The notes under the pieces: generated by a model
Database searches by the model: none
The model's input: only the letters and a program-made list of their open reading frames with translations
What the model was told of the DNA's origin: nothing
Shown here: piece by piece, positions 51,057 through 60,174 of the stretch
Numbering within the stretch: the stretch's first letter is position 1
Layout of the letters: each line of letters starts with the position of its first letter
DNA from: Cytophagales bacterium
GTDB taxonomy: Bacteria > Bacteroidota > Bacteroidia > Cytophagales > Spirosomataceae
Direction of reading: 5' to 3'
Assembly: GCA_013298125.1 (NCBI GenBank)
Contig: JAAFJP010000022.1
Coordinates: 40,762-104,761 of the forward strand
Length of the DNA stretch: 64,000 bases
Made by a program: the position numbers and the translations under genes

Positions 51057-53399
51057 TTACGCTGCCTCACGAACTCCATTCTGTGCTTTCTCATAAAAAT
51101 GCTGAAAAGCAATATCAACTTTCTGAGAAAAAACCATTCTATCATAAGCGGGTTCAGGCAGTAAGTTTCCTAATATTTTTTGAATTTCCCATTTCACTTT
51201 TTCTTGGGTAGATTTCTCTTTATGCCACTCTTGAACAAGTATTGTATTCTTGGAATAATATAATTTTTCGAGCAAATTTTTTGCCGCTAATTTGACACTT
51301 TTTTCTTCTATTTTAGTTAATTTATCTTTCTTCAATAAATCAAAAAGCTCTTGTTCTTGCTCGGTCATTTCATTTTTTGCTGCCCGTTTTTCCTCTTCAT
51401 TCATGGCTTTGGCTTGTCTCAGCAATTCTTCATAAGCCTGTTCAATCGACAAACTACCCGCATTGTAATCGTCAATTACTTTCTGAAAATTTGCTAAAAA
51501 TGAACCTCTCGTTTTGTTCTGGGCTATCATTAATTTCAACTTCTTTTCCATCAGTTCTCGGAGGTCGGCAAATTGAATATTCTTATGTTTTACTTCTGGG
51601 AATTCCGCCCTCAGTACCTCAAAATTCAATTTTCCTAAATCAATTTGCTTGGAGTCTTCAATAAAATATTCAACATTTGGCTCTGATACTAAATCACCTT
51701 TACCCAATACACTCGTATCCAATAAATCATCTATTCGCTTCTTGGCTCTTTCTATTGATTCATCCGCATCGGTCTTTCTGTCCACGATGTCACGGAGATA
51801 TTGAAATACATCTCGATTCTTTTTTATGACGGGCAAATCATAAATTTCAGGCTTTGCTGAGTCATACAAAGAAACAATGGTATTAATGTACAAAGCTAAT
51901 TATCTTTTGTAATCGTCTTTTGTTAAAATAATATTGGCATAATCTTGGAATAACTCTATTTCTTTAAATCCTTTTTCTCCATAATTCAAAATCGTCTCAA
52001 TGTTTATTCCTAAACTTTTGCAGTAGGTTTTCACTTCCTCAATGGCTTGTTCCAATAATGCCAAAAGCTCTTCAAATTCTTTGGCTGGATATTCGTTGTC
52101 TTCTTGTCCTTGATTTCTGTCTTTTGTGCCTTCTGCGTAGTCGGCTAAGGCTTTTTTGAGGTTACGGAATACCCCAAAATAATCAATAATCAACCCATTT
52201 TTCTTCCCTTCTATCACCCTGTTTGCCCTTGCGATGGTCTGCATGAGGGTATGATTTTGCAAGGGTTTATCCAAATATAAGGTCGAAACGGCTGGGGCAT
52301 CAAAGCCCGTCATCCACATTGCCGTCACGAAAACTATTCGGTATGGATTGGTTTCATTTTTGAAATAATCTTCAATATTTCGTCCGTCGTCATCTGGACT
52401 ATCCATCAAATCTCGGTGAGGTTTGATGTCCAAATTTTCTTTTTTAAATGTCGCTTGTTCGTCTTTATCGCTTCCTTCTTGGCTGATTACAACCGCCATT
52501 TTGGTTTCTTCAATAAACTTTATGGCTCGTTGGTATCGTAGTTTTAGTTCTGGATTGCGTTCTGAAATGACTTTTCTCCTCAAATCCTTGATTTCTTCTT
52601 TGGCAAAATACTGGACTTTTTCATACATCTTTACCGCCGTGAATTTATCAATACTAATCACCATCGCCTTCATTGGTCTTCGGTTGCCTTCATCGTCTTC
52701 CACGTCCAAACGATACGGAAAATGTTGGACAATATGCTTGGCAATTTCATTCAATCGGTCATCTCTCCGAACGATTTGCAACAAAGTCGAATACTCTTTA
52801 TCCAACTTCATTTTCTGTTCTTCGCTCAGATTTTCGTCTTCCAAAATAGCGGCTGCATCGCCCACTAAATCTTGGTTTACTTGCTCTACTTTGGGAACAC
52901 TTTTTTTGTAATAAAGTGGCACAGTTGTCCCATCCTCAATACTTTGGGCGAAGTTATATTCCGAAACATATTCGCCAAATTTATCTTTGGTCAATTCATT
53001 TTTCAAAAGTGGTGTACCCGTAAAAGCGATGAATTGAGCGTTTGGCAAGGCAATTCGCATATTTTCAGCCAAACCTTTGTACTTCGTGTGGTGGGCTTCG
53101 TCCACAATCACAATCCAATTATTTCGGTCTGTCAATTGTGGGTACGTCTTTCCTTTTTCGATACCAAATTTAAAAATCATCGTGAACAAATAATTTTTGT
53201 TCAACTGCAAATATTCCCGCAATTTTTCTTTGTTGGCAGGACGATAAAAATTCTCTTTTTTATCATCTGGTTTTGCAAAAGTTCCTGTTTCGATAAAGTT
53301 TCGGTAAATCTGACCATCCAAATCCTTTCTGTCGGTAATTATCAAAAATGACCAATTGCCATTGACTTTTCGATGAACCTTTTTAGAAAAGAAAATCAT
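51057..53399 (-). pseudogene. hsdR: hsdR, type I restriction subunit, 5'-truncated with an in-frame stop
   Basis: Two minus-strand ORFs in the same frame form one decayed gene. The upstream one (51900-53399) has superfamily-2 helicase motifs from Ia onward: LIITDRKDLDGQ, VDEAHH (motif II), FIAFTGTP (III), VTAMWMTGFDAP and QTIARANR (VI). A single TAA at 51900-51902 follows KDDYKR; the frame then resumes (LALYINTIVSLYDSAKPEIYDL) through the HsdR C-terminal helical domain to 51057. The first residues MIFFSKK correspond to the part right after the Walker A motif, so the nuclease domain and Walker A are missing. The product cannot be an active restriction motor. Confidence 0.85.
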
Positions 53400-53424
53400 C
53401 GAATACGATATTTTTGGCGGTTTT

Positions 53425-54453
53425 TTATGTTGTCTCTTGGTTCATTTTTGTGATTTCAATGGCTCTATGAAGTTTATCAGCAAACCATTCTTTACTCGGT
53501 AATTCAGTTAAATATTGTGCTACTTTTATTTCTTTTTCATCCAACATCAACAATTCTATATGTTCGGTATTGCCTTCGCTGCACAACAATAATCCAATCG
53601 GGGCTTCTTCGCCCTCTTGCATTTCGTGTTTTTTTAGCCATCGCAAATACAATTCCATCTGAGCTTTGTGCTGTGGTTTAAATTTACCGATTTTTAAATC
53701 AATCGCCACCAATCTTCGCAATTTTCTGTGGTAGAACAACAAATCCAAATGATAGTCAATGGCATCTATACTGATGCGTTTTTGGCGTTCTAAAAAAGCA
53801 AACCCGTTCCCTAATTCCAGGATAAAATTTTCTATATTTCCGATTAAGGCTTTTTCTAAATCATTTTCCGAAAATGTATTTTTCAAACCCATGAAATCAA
53901 GGATATACGAACTCTTGAAAAACAAATCTGGATTAATCAAATCCTCACTTTTCAACTCGATTAATGCCTGACTTATTTGCTCCTCTGGCTTTTGTGCAAT
54001 GGCTGTACGCTCATAAAGCATCTTATCCATTTGGTCTGATAATGTCCTCGTATTCCATCGTTGATTTATTGCCATTTCAAGGTAGAAATGCCTTTTGAGA
54101 GGATTTTCTTCGTAAGAAATGGTTTTGATGTGTGTCCAACTCAATTGTCTCTGCACTGCGGAGACAATTTGTTCTTCGGTAATTGTCTCCGCAGTGTGGA
54201 GACAATGTCGGAGGTGTTTATCGCTCCAACCTGAACCAAAATTTTGGGTTAATAAAGCCGACAAATTGATGATGATTTGCTTACCATAAGCAGCTCTATT
54301 ATTGTTCAAAATGAAATGATTGATGTGTCTCCCAACCTTGAAATACAACAAAGTAAGCTCGGCATTGGCTTTGACAGCAACCCGACTTTTAGCTTCTTTA
54401 ATGAGTTGAGCTATCTCTCCGTAAAGTTGATTGACTTGTGTTTCTAATTCCAT
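53425..54453 (-). CDS. PDDEXK nuclease-family protein, DUF1016/YhcG type
   Basis: 342 residues. The N-terminal DUF1016 helical domain has YFKVGRHINHFILNNNRAAYG and LSALLTQNFGSGWSDKHLRH, and SWTHIKTI; the C-terminal PDDEXK core has YHLDLLFYHRKLRRLVAIDLKIG with Asp237, Asp252 and Lys254, then QHKAQMELYLRWL. Such proteins are commonly found inside type I restriction loci and in plasmids; the cellular role is uncertain but the catalytic residues are intact. It sits between the hsdM stub and the hsdR remnant, so it survived the deletions that destroyed both neighbours. Confidence 0.85.
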   Translation of the reverse strand: MELETQVNQLYGEIAQLIKEAKSRVAVKANAELTLLYFKVGRHINHFILNNNRAAYGKQIIINLSALLTQNFGSGWSDKHLRHCLHTAETITEEQIVSAVQRQLSWTHIKTISYEENPLKRHFYLEMAINQRWNTRTLSDQMDKMLYERTAIAQKPEEQISQALIELKSEDLINPDLFFKSSYILDFMGLKNTFSENDLEKALIGNIENFILELGNGFAFLERQKRISIDAIDYHLDLLFYHRKLRRLVAIDLKIGKFKPQHKAQMELYLRWLKKHEMQEGEEAPIGLLLCSEGNTEHIELLMLDEKEIKVAQYLTELPSKEWFADKLHRAIEITKMNQETT

Positions 54454-54539
54454 ATTGAAAATATTGATTTTGAAATCTGCGGATGCTAACGACTAAATTT
54501 ATGCTGTAAAATCATAAACGCCTCCATCTTCCGCCACTA

Positions 54540-54653
54540 TTATATCAAAACGGTCAGGGCATAATCAGAGGCTTTCAGACCGCCGTAAGCACGCAAGGCA
54601 TTGGCAGAAGCCCAAAGATTGTCTTCTAATTCTTTTAATTGTTGATTGGTCAT
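54540..54653 (-). pseudogene. hsdM: hsdM stub, N-terminal 37 residues only
   Basis: The minus strand from ATG 54653 reads MTNQQLKELEDNLWASANAL, RAYGGLKASDYALTVLI and then TAA. This is the start of a type I restriction methyltransferase (LKELEDNLW...LR...GLKASxYA is its N-terminal helical signature), cut off by a stop and followed by unrelated sequence. No methyltransferase catalytic domain and no hsdS follow. It lies directly upstream of the PDDEXK gene in the order usual for type I loci. Confidence 0.75.
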
Positions 54654-54731
54654 TAGGGAATAACAGGGTTTGTAATATCCTGCAAAGTTAGGGACGAAAA
54701 GTGGTTTTGAGATAATGGGTTAGGGAAAGAC

Positions 54732-54977
54732 TTAAAACAAACTCAATTGCCCTAATATCTTAGTAGTCGCCTTCAAATAAGGTTTACGTGTTGAGGATTC
54801 TATCAATTTTACATCCGTTTTGAAAACAGTTCCAATAGTCATTTGATTTCGCTGAGATTTAGAACAACTCACCCAAAGCTCAGGTACGTTCTGCCCCTTC
54901 ATGGGGCGAACTCTAATTTTCTTGCGTTTGCTATCGTAGAGCGTCGAGAGGCTGATATTGATAAAAACTTGATTCAT
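54732..54977 (-). CDS. Small hypothetical plasmid-type protein
   Basis: 81 residues, basic (RKKIRVRPMKGQNVPELWVSC near the middle), no signal peptide or membrane segment, one to two cysteine-containing turns. I recognise no family. It lies between the replication initiator gene and the hsdM stub, on the same strand as both, 95 bases downstream of... the rep stop is at 55073, so it may be read through from rep. A small DNA- or RNA-binding protein is conceivable from its charge, nothing more. Confidence 0.45.
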   Translation of the reverse strand: MNQVFINISLSTLYDSKRKKIRVRPMKGQNVPELWVSCSKSQRNQMTIGTVFKTDVKLIESSTRKPYLKATTKILGQLSLF

Positions 54978-55072
54978 TTTTAGCTCATAATTTTGTAATT
55001 TTCTTCACATAAATTTACTCAAAAATTGGGAATTTTTCAAGTAAATACCAATCATAATTTGTGTGAATTTAT

Positions 55073-56458
55073 TTAAACTAAATCATCAATCGTCATGCCT
55101 AATTTATTCGCCAAAGGCAGGAAATCCATTTTTATTTGATTGAATTCTGTTGGATATTGGTGAGCTATATAATCCAAACTATACGCCTGAAAAGTAGCAC
55201 CTTCGGCAAAATTTAGTAAGAGATCTTCTTTGGATTTTTTATCTCCCTTAAAGCTATTAAATGCTAACTCAGCCAAAAATGAGGGCTTATCAGACTCTAC
55301 ATCGGTCTGTAATTGTTTCATCAGCGACACATTAATTTGAGCATTTGATGCAAAAATTTGATTGACAAAATCTATTCTTTTCTGAAAATAAGTTTTCTTC
55401 AAATCATCTTTCAGACGGTCAATTGCTATAATTTGTTTCTCAACTTCTTGTAAATCAGCTTGTTGCTTTTTCTTTTTTTGAATAGCCTGTTTTTTCACTT
55501 CATTAGAATCAACAATCTCCGCAACGGCGACCATCTTTTGCAGATACTTCGCCATTTCTTTGACTACTCCCCTATTATACTCTTTCAAGCTGTATAAAAC
55601 GCCCTCTTTGATTTGGGAGTAAGGGTATTTTTTAAACCAAGCAAGCACGATTTTATCTCCAACAAAATTTTTAACCAATTCTGTAATTTCTTCAATTTGC
55701 TCATGATTTAGCGTATCATCTTGAACGGCATTACCCTTTGCGTTTTTGTAGATAAAAAATTTCAGCCGAGTTACTTTTTTCCCAGATTTTATTTCTTCAA
55801 AATCGAAGTAGAGTTCAGAATTTTTAATCAATTCAGTTCTGGCTTGATTAATTACTTTGAGTTTAAAATCGAAGTAGTTTTTATATCTGTCAGTTAGTCC
55901 AAATTTTTCTTTCAGTTCATCTACTTCAAATTCAAAAGTTCTAAATCGCTCAAATTCCTTACAAAATTCATAGAAACGAATCGCATAGATACTGTCCAAG
56001 TACATGATGTTACGTATATCCAGAACCGTAAAATTATCCTTTATTTGTAGTAAGAAGGGTTTTATGTTTTTTGAAAACTCAAAAGTGAAATAACCCTCTT
56101 TTTTATGATAGACAATCGAACTAAAAAAATTGGCTTCCAATCTGATTCTATCGTCTTCATAATACAAATCTTTTTTACGAAGTTTAGTAAGTTCCTCCTG
56201 TAAATAGGTGTGTATATTTTTGGCTTTTCCTCCTACAAACTCTTGAAATTCTTTAATAGAGATGTTTATTTCGGGCATTTCATCCCCACTTTGGTCGATA
56301 GAAGCAACCACTTTTAAAAACACTTTCATCTGAACCGCCGTAATATCAAACTTGGCGTTGATAATAGGATTAGTCTTAATGAGTCTATATGGGTCTTTTG
56401 AAATAGCCTGTAAAGCCATTTCTCTTTTTTCAGTGGGTATTTGCGGGTTATCCATCAC
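55073..56458 (-). CDS. Rep_3-type replication initiator protein
   Basis: 461 residues. Residues about 25-245 match the two winged-helix domains of Rep_3 initiators (RepE/pPS10 RepA type): LIKTNPIINAKFDITAVQMKVFLKVVASID, INISIKEFQEFVGGK, IVYHKKEGYFTFEFSKNIKPFLLQ, YLDSIYAIRFYEFCKEFERF and VDELKEKFGLTDRYKNYFDFKLKVINQA. A long lysine-rich C-terminal part (KKKKQQADLQEVEKQI) is beyond the usual 230-330 residue length. It would bind the iterons immediately upstream and open the origin. Half-iterons in inverted orientation lie over its start, consistent with autorepression. Confidence 0.9.
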   Translation of the reverse strand: MMDNPQIPTEKREMALQAISKDPYRLIKTNPIINAKFDITAVQMKVFLKVVASIDQSGDEMPEINISIKEFQEFVGGKAKNIHTYLQEELTKLRKKDLYYEDDRIRLEANFFSSIVYHKKEGYFTFEFSKNIKPFLLQIKDNFTVLDIRNIMYLDSIYAIRFYEFCKEFERFRTFEFEVDELKEKFGLTDRYKNYFDFKLKVINQARTELIKNSELYFDFEEIKSGKKVTRLKFFIYKNAKGNAVQDDTLNHEQIEEITELVKNFVGDKIVLAWFKKYPYSQIKEGVLYSLKEYNRGVVKEMAKYLQKMVAVAEIVDSNEVKKQAIQKKKKQQADLQEVEKQIIAIDRLKDDLKKTYFQKRIDFVNQIFASNAQINVSLMKQLQTDVESDKPSFLAELAFNSFKGDKKSKEDLLLNFAEGATFQAYSLDYIAHQYPTEFNQIKMDFLPLANKLGMTIDDLV

Positions 56459-56462
56459 AAAA

Positions 56463-56538
56463 ACGACTATTATTTTAAGTTGTCGTAATTCAAAGTTACA
56501 GATACTATTTTAAATTATCCAACAAAGACGACTTTATT
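56463..56538. promoter_or_regulatory. Candidate rep operator with inverted half-iterons
   Basis: AACGACTATT (56463) and AAAGACGACTTTA (56523-56535) are the reverse complement of the iteron core AAAGTCGTTTT with changes, and they flank the rep start. Rep_3 initiators usually repress themselves through such inverted sites. Confidence 0.45.
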
Positions 56539-56557
56539 TTTATGTAGTCGTTTTAAA

Positions 56558-57059
56558 CCCTATAAAAGTCGTTTTAAAACCCTATAAAGGTCGTTTTTGA
56601 ACCCTATAAAAGTCGTTTTAAACCCTATAAAGGTCGTTTTAAACCCTATAAAGGTCGTTTTAAGGCTTATAATAAACTGATTTTCAATACGTTACGGACG
56701 AGGAAAGATAGAAAGATAAGAAAGAAATATAAAGAAAAACAAACAGTTAGTAAATTATTACTAAAAATAAAGGTATTTAAGATTAGGTTTAGGTGAATAT
56801 TCATCAATTAACATTTTTTACATTATAGATAAAAGAAAAAGTGTGTTATGTGATGGATGACCCTATAAAAGTCGTTTTATGAAAACTCTTTTGTTTTATA
56901 TATGATAAAGGTAATCAAAGTATAGAAAAGAATAGAAAACCCTATAAAAGTCGTTTTAAAGTATGAAATTATCACTTATTTTTATTCATAAATCATTGAA
57001 TATCAGTATTTTATGTAAATATAAACTGCAATTATTTTATAACCCTATAAAAGTCGTTT
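56558..57059 (+). repeat. Plasmid origin: eight iterons and an AT-rich region
   Basis: The 17-bp core CCCTATAAA(A/G)GTCGTTT starts at 56558, 56580, 56602, 56623 and 56644 (spacing 21-22 bp, two helical turns), then singly at 56861, 56940 and 57043, always in the same orientation. The interval 56670-57120 is very A/T-rich and may be the melting region. With the Rep_3 gene on one side and parAB on the other, this is a textbook theta-type iteron origin. No clear DnaA box was found by eye. Confidence 0.88.
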
Positions 57060-57120
57060 TTGTAAAATTGATATTAAAGAGAGCAAAATTTAGATATATA
57101 TATGGCTTATTTTTGTTAAA

Positions 57121-58110
57121 ATGATAAATAATTATCTATATTTGTATAAAATAATACCTTTTAATATGCTCAGTCACGAAATTGTACTTCGTTTTTTACA
57201 GATGAAACCTGCCTTAAACCATTCTCAGATTGAGAAAGAGGCGGGATTACCCTCAAAAACATTATATAAAGCCCTGGGAGGGCTAATTAATCTTAACGAA
57301 AACCATCTATCGAAGTTATTGCCAATATTGCGAAGCTATGGATATTCAGAAGAACTGTTTAGTAAAGCGAGAGTCATTTCTGTTGTTAATCACAAAGGAG
57401 GTGTTGGCAAAACAACATCTACTATCAATATTGGAAAAGCATTGAGTATGATGGGGAACAGGGTTTTAATGATAGATATTGACTCTCAGGGTAACTTGTC
57501 TCAATGTTTTGGGATTCATCGTCCAGAGAGCCAATTAATAGATGCCCTTTTGGATAAAATCCCTTTGCCGATTGTTGAAATAGAACCAAAATTACACATT
57601 GTTCCATCTGATATTCAAATGGCATACAGAGAATTAGAATTGGTAAATTCAATTGGGAGCGAAAAACGACTATACAACAAGTTAGTACCCTACTTAGATA
57701 AGTATGATTATATCCTGATAGATTGCCCGCCATCACTTAATATTTTGACTACTTGTTCATTAGTGGCTTCGCATGAATGTTTGATTCCGATACAACCAGA
57801 AGCATCCGCATATCATGGGGTTGAAAACCTTTTCAATAGAATTTTTGAGATTAGAGAACATCTTAATTATTCATTGAAAGTAAAAGGTATATTTTTTACG
57901 ATGGTTCATAAAAACCAAAGTGTTCATCGGGGCATGATTGAACATATCAAGGAGGTTTATACACACTTTACGATTTTTGATACCTTGATTGAAGTCTCGA
58001 CAACCATCAAACAGTCTCAGGTGGCGAAGAAAGATTTATTTACTTATTCTGGAAAATCAGTTTCGGCAAATCAATACATGGAATTAACTAAGGAAGTAAT
58101 CAAAATATAA
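57121..58110 (+). CDS. parA: ParA-family partition ATPase with N-terminal helix-turn-helix
   Basis: 329 residues from the ATG at 57121; ATG at 57166 (MLSHEIVLRF) is an alternative. Residues about 30-75 look like a DNA-binding helix-turn-helix (HSQIEKEAGLPSKTLYKALGG), the sign of a type Ia ParA that represses its own operon. ATPase motifs: deviant Walker A KGGVGKTT at 92-99, VLMIDIDSQGNLS, and YILIDCPPSLN; LIPIQPEASAYHGVENL follows. It forms ADP/ATP-dependent gradients on the nucleoid that move the ParB-parS complex. Lies next to the iterons; parB follows after 11 bases. Confidence 0.92.
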   Translation: MINNYLYLYKIIPFNMLSHEIVLRFLQMKPALNHSQIEKEAGLPSKTLYKALGGLINLNENHLSKLLPILRSYGYSEELFSKARVISVVNHKGGVGKTTSTINIGKALSMMGNRVLMIDIDSQGNLSQCFGIHRPESQLIDALLDKIPLPIVEIEPKLHIVPSDIQMAYRELELVNSIGSEKRLYNKLVPYLDKYDYILIDCPPSLNILTTCSLVASHECLIPIQPEASAYHGVENLFNRIFEIREHLNYSLKVKGIFFTMVHKNQSVHRGMIEHIKEVYTHFTIFDTLIEVSTTIKQSQVAKKDLFTYSGKSVSANQYMELTKEVIKI

Positions 58111-58121
58111 TTGGATTAACA

Positions 58122-58967
58122 ATGGCAAAAGATTTTATGACTGGTTTAAAAACCGTTGCAGCTCAATTACCTAATTCTACTTTTTCAGAATTAGAAAAGA
58201 TAAAAAAAGAAATAATTGTTGTAGAAGAGTTGAGACAGTTTATCACTCCTCTATCAAATGAAGAATTTAAAAATTTAGAATCAAACCTCTTAAAACAAGG
58301 CTGTAAAGACCCTTTGGCTATTTGGGAAACTACTAAGGGGGTGATAGATGAAAATGCCGAAAATCCTGATGCTCCTGCATTTGTGTTGATTGATGGGCAT
58401 AACAGATATACGATTTGCCAGAAATTTGGTTTAGATTTTAAGATAGTTCTTTTACAGTTCGAGAGTATTGAGCAAGTGAAAGATTACATGATTGATTATC
58501 AATTGGGTCGTCGAAATCTAACACCAGAGCAAATGTCATATTTCAGAGGATTGAGATATAACCGAGAAAAAGGAAGTCAAGGTAAATATGATAGAACAGA
58601 TAAAGAAGGGGATTTCTCGGAAATATTAGCAACAGAGTATAAAGTTAGCCCCAGAACAATAAAGAATGATGGAAATTTTGCGGCAGGTATCGCTAAATTA
58701 GTTCCTGAACTTCAACAACAAGTATTGACAGGAAAGATTAATCCAAGTCGCTCACTTATTCAAGACTTAGGGCGTAAAGAAGAAGTATTAATTGGGACAT
58801 TATCATCTTTAAATTTTTTTTCCGAAGAAGCTGAGAATAAATTAGTTGATAATAATGAAGTCCTTCTTCGCAAAAAAGAAATAGCAAAGTTGGTAATCAA
58901 TGTATCAACAAAATCAGATTATTTGGCATTAGTGCAAAAGGTGAAAGATTTGAAAAAATTTCTATAA
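58122..58967 (+). CDS. parB: ParB-family partition protein
   Basis: 281 residues. FITPLSNEEFKNLESNLLKQGCKDPLAIWE and FVLIDGHNRYTICQKFGLDF form the ParB/Srx-like nucleotide-binding domain (D-G-H-x-R-Y replaces the G-E-R-R of chromosomal ParB); QLGRRNLTPEQMSYFRGLRYNREK, ILATEYKVSPRTIKNDGNFA and GKINPSRSLIQDLG form the central helix-turn-helix. Second gene of the parAB operon, followed by a strong terminator and by repeat arrays that may be its binding sites. Confidence 0.88.
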   Translation: MAKDFMTGLKTVAAQLPNSTFSELEKIKKEIIVVEELRQFITPLSNEEFKNLESNLLKQGCKDPLAIWETTKGVIDENAENPDAPAFVLIDGHNRYTICQKFGLDFKIVLLQFESIEQVKDYMIDYQLGRRNLTPEQMSYFRGLRYNREKGSQGKYDRTDKEGDFSEILATEYKVSPRTIKNDGNFAAGIAKLVPELQQQVLTGKINPSRSLIQDLGRKEEVLIGTLSSLNFFSEEAENKLVDNNEVLLRKKEIAKLVINVSTKSDYLALVQKVKDLKKFL

Positions 58968-58988
58968 AATACTGATTATCAATAATTT

Positions 58989-59025
58989 AATCATAAGTGC
59001 AAAATTTGCACTTATGATTTTTTTT
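58989..59025 (+). terminator. Terminator of the parAB operon
   Basis: AATCATAAGTGCAAA and TTTGCACTTATGATT are perfect arms separated by one base, followed by a T run, 22 bases after the parB stop. Confidence 0.85.
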
Positions 59026-59171
59026 GTAAAATGGAGTAAATAAAATACTCAGATTTAACTTATTACCAATACATTTTACAAAAAATCTAATATAATATTA
59101 AAAATATCATTGATGTATTTCTTAGTTTTTAGTGAATCTAAGTTTCAGTTACTATTGTGTAGAAATAAGAT

Positions 59172-59258
59172 TTAAGCTATAATTAAGATGTAATTAAGCT
59201 CTAATTAGTCTGAGATTAAGCTATAAAATCAGATTAAGCTATAATTAAGATGTAATTA
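59172..59258. repeat. Direct-repeat array downstream of parB (candidate partition site)
   Basis: A 25-bp sequence starting TTAAGCTATAATTAAG is repeated exactly at 59172-59196 and 59234-59258 (62 bp apart). Between them lie related pieces, ATTAAGCTCTAATTAG-like and ATTAAGCTATAAAATC. The array is in a non-coding stretch after parB. Confidence 0.6.
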
Positions 59259-59334
59259 GGTTAAAATCATGTTCGTTATCCATTTTTTTGATAAACTTCT
59301 AAATTTTCAATACGAAAGTAGTGAAGCAAGATGG

Positions 59335-59354
59335 AGTTTATGTGTACATAAACT
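59335..59354. promoter_or_regulatory. 20-bp near-perfect palindrome, candidate parS
   Basis: AGTTTATGTGTACATAAACT has 9-bp arms around GT. It stands alone in the non-coding region after parB and has the size of a ParB binding box, but its sequence is unlike the chromosomal parS consensus. Confidence 0.35.
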
Positions 59355-59460
59355 ATCGTGCAAGCACTTATTACTTGTAAGAAAGAGAATATAGCCCTCG
59401 AATAAAACTGATTTATTTGAGAATGAGATTGATAGGATAATTCCGTGACTCCTTTCCCGC

Positions 59461-59537
59461 CTATTACTAAGACATTACTAACTTACTATTAAGATATTAC
59501 TACTTTGTTACTACCTTATTACTACTTTGTTACTAAC
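59461..59537. repeat. 22-bp iteron-like repeats (ATTACTA family)
   Basis: TATTACTACTTTGTTACTA occurs at 59495 and again at 59517 (period 22 bp), preceded by degenerate copies (ATTACTAAGACATTACTAAC) from 59463. The sequence differs from the rep iterons, so a different protein may bind it. Confidence 0.55.
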
Positions 59538-59711
59538 CTGATTCAAAATATAATTTTTCTAATAATTTTCAATCCAAAGAACAATTTAATAATTTCAAAG
59601 GGCTTTTGAGATGGTAATTTGTAGATAGGCAAGCGGTGTTATTGTTATCACAATATCGGCTCTCAGGTTTGCATCGGGTATTACAAAACTTTGAAATAGA
59701 CCTGTGAATGA

Positions 59712-60044
59712 AGATTCAATAAGATTAAGACTTTAGAAAAAGAGAAAAATCTCGGAGACCAATATAAAGCGGCATATCTTTCAGCCATTAGAGTAGTAGA
59801 AATTGATTTTGACTCACAACAAAAAAACGAATACATTATATTTGAAGGGAGGAAATTTGAAAAAGTAGCACCTGATATTGACCCTTTGAGAGAATTAGGT
59901 ATTTATTTAGGAGAAAAATCAGCCAAAGGAAATAAAAGGACTGCTATTTTTAATCCACATAATGGGTTATTATGCTTTTTGCGTTCTTATGGTTATTCTG
60001 CGAATGGGGTTACTTACCGACTTGTTCCATCTAATAAGAAGTAA
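59712..60044 (+). pseudogene. Decayed ORF without a start codon
   Basis: An open frame of about 110 codons with no ATG, GTG or TTG at a sensible place begins after a stop at 59709-59711 and ends TAA at 60042-60044. It reads KTLEKEKNLGDQYKAAYL near the start, then VVEIDFDSQQKNEYIIFEGR, DIDPLRELGIYLGEKSAK and FNPHNGLLCFLRSYGYSANG. Composition is protein-like, so it is probably the 3' part of a broken gene. Family not recognised. The remaining sequence from 59540 to 59711 and from 60045 to 60174 shows nothing I can assign. Confidence 0.45.
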
Positions 60045-60174
60045 TGGATGGTTTATTTTATAGCTATCTTAGACGATTTAATCCTAAAAATTTGTTTCAA
60101 AAAAATCATAAATTTCCGCAAGTTTTATTTTTTCTTTACATCTAAGTATTTGAATTCGAGATGTTTCCCAATAA

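Noticed and set aside
50801..51211. Three overlapping plus-strand ORFs with repeated WYQ-GIKLVSS-type peptides
   Set aside because: They arise because an 11-bp repeat without stop codons is read in all three frames as the same peptide; none has a credible start, and they run into hsdR antisense sequence.
52423..53351. Plus-strand ORFs opposite hsdR
   Set aside because: Antisense shadows of the helicase-coding strand, which carries DEAH and the other SF2 motifs.
56558..57059. Possible CRISPR array from regularly spaced repeats
   Set aside because: The 17-bp cores are spaced 21-22 bp in the main cluster, leaving no real spacers, no cas genes are nearby, and a Rep_3 gene adjoins; they are iterons.
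59461..59537. Possible CRISPR-like array after parB
   Set aside because: The copies are short, degenerate and have only 3-base spacers; they fit protein-binding repeats better.
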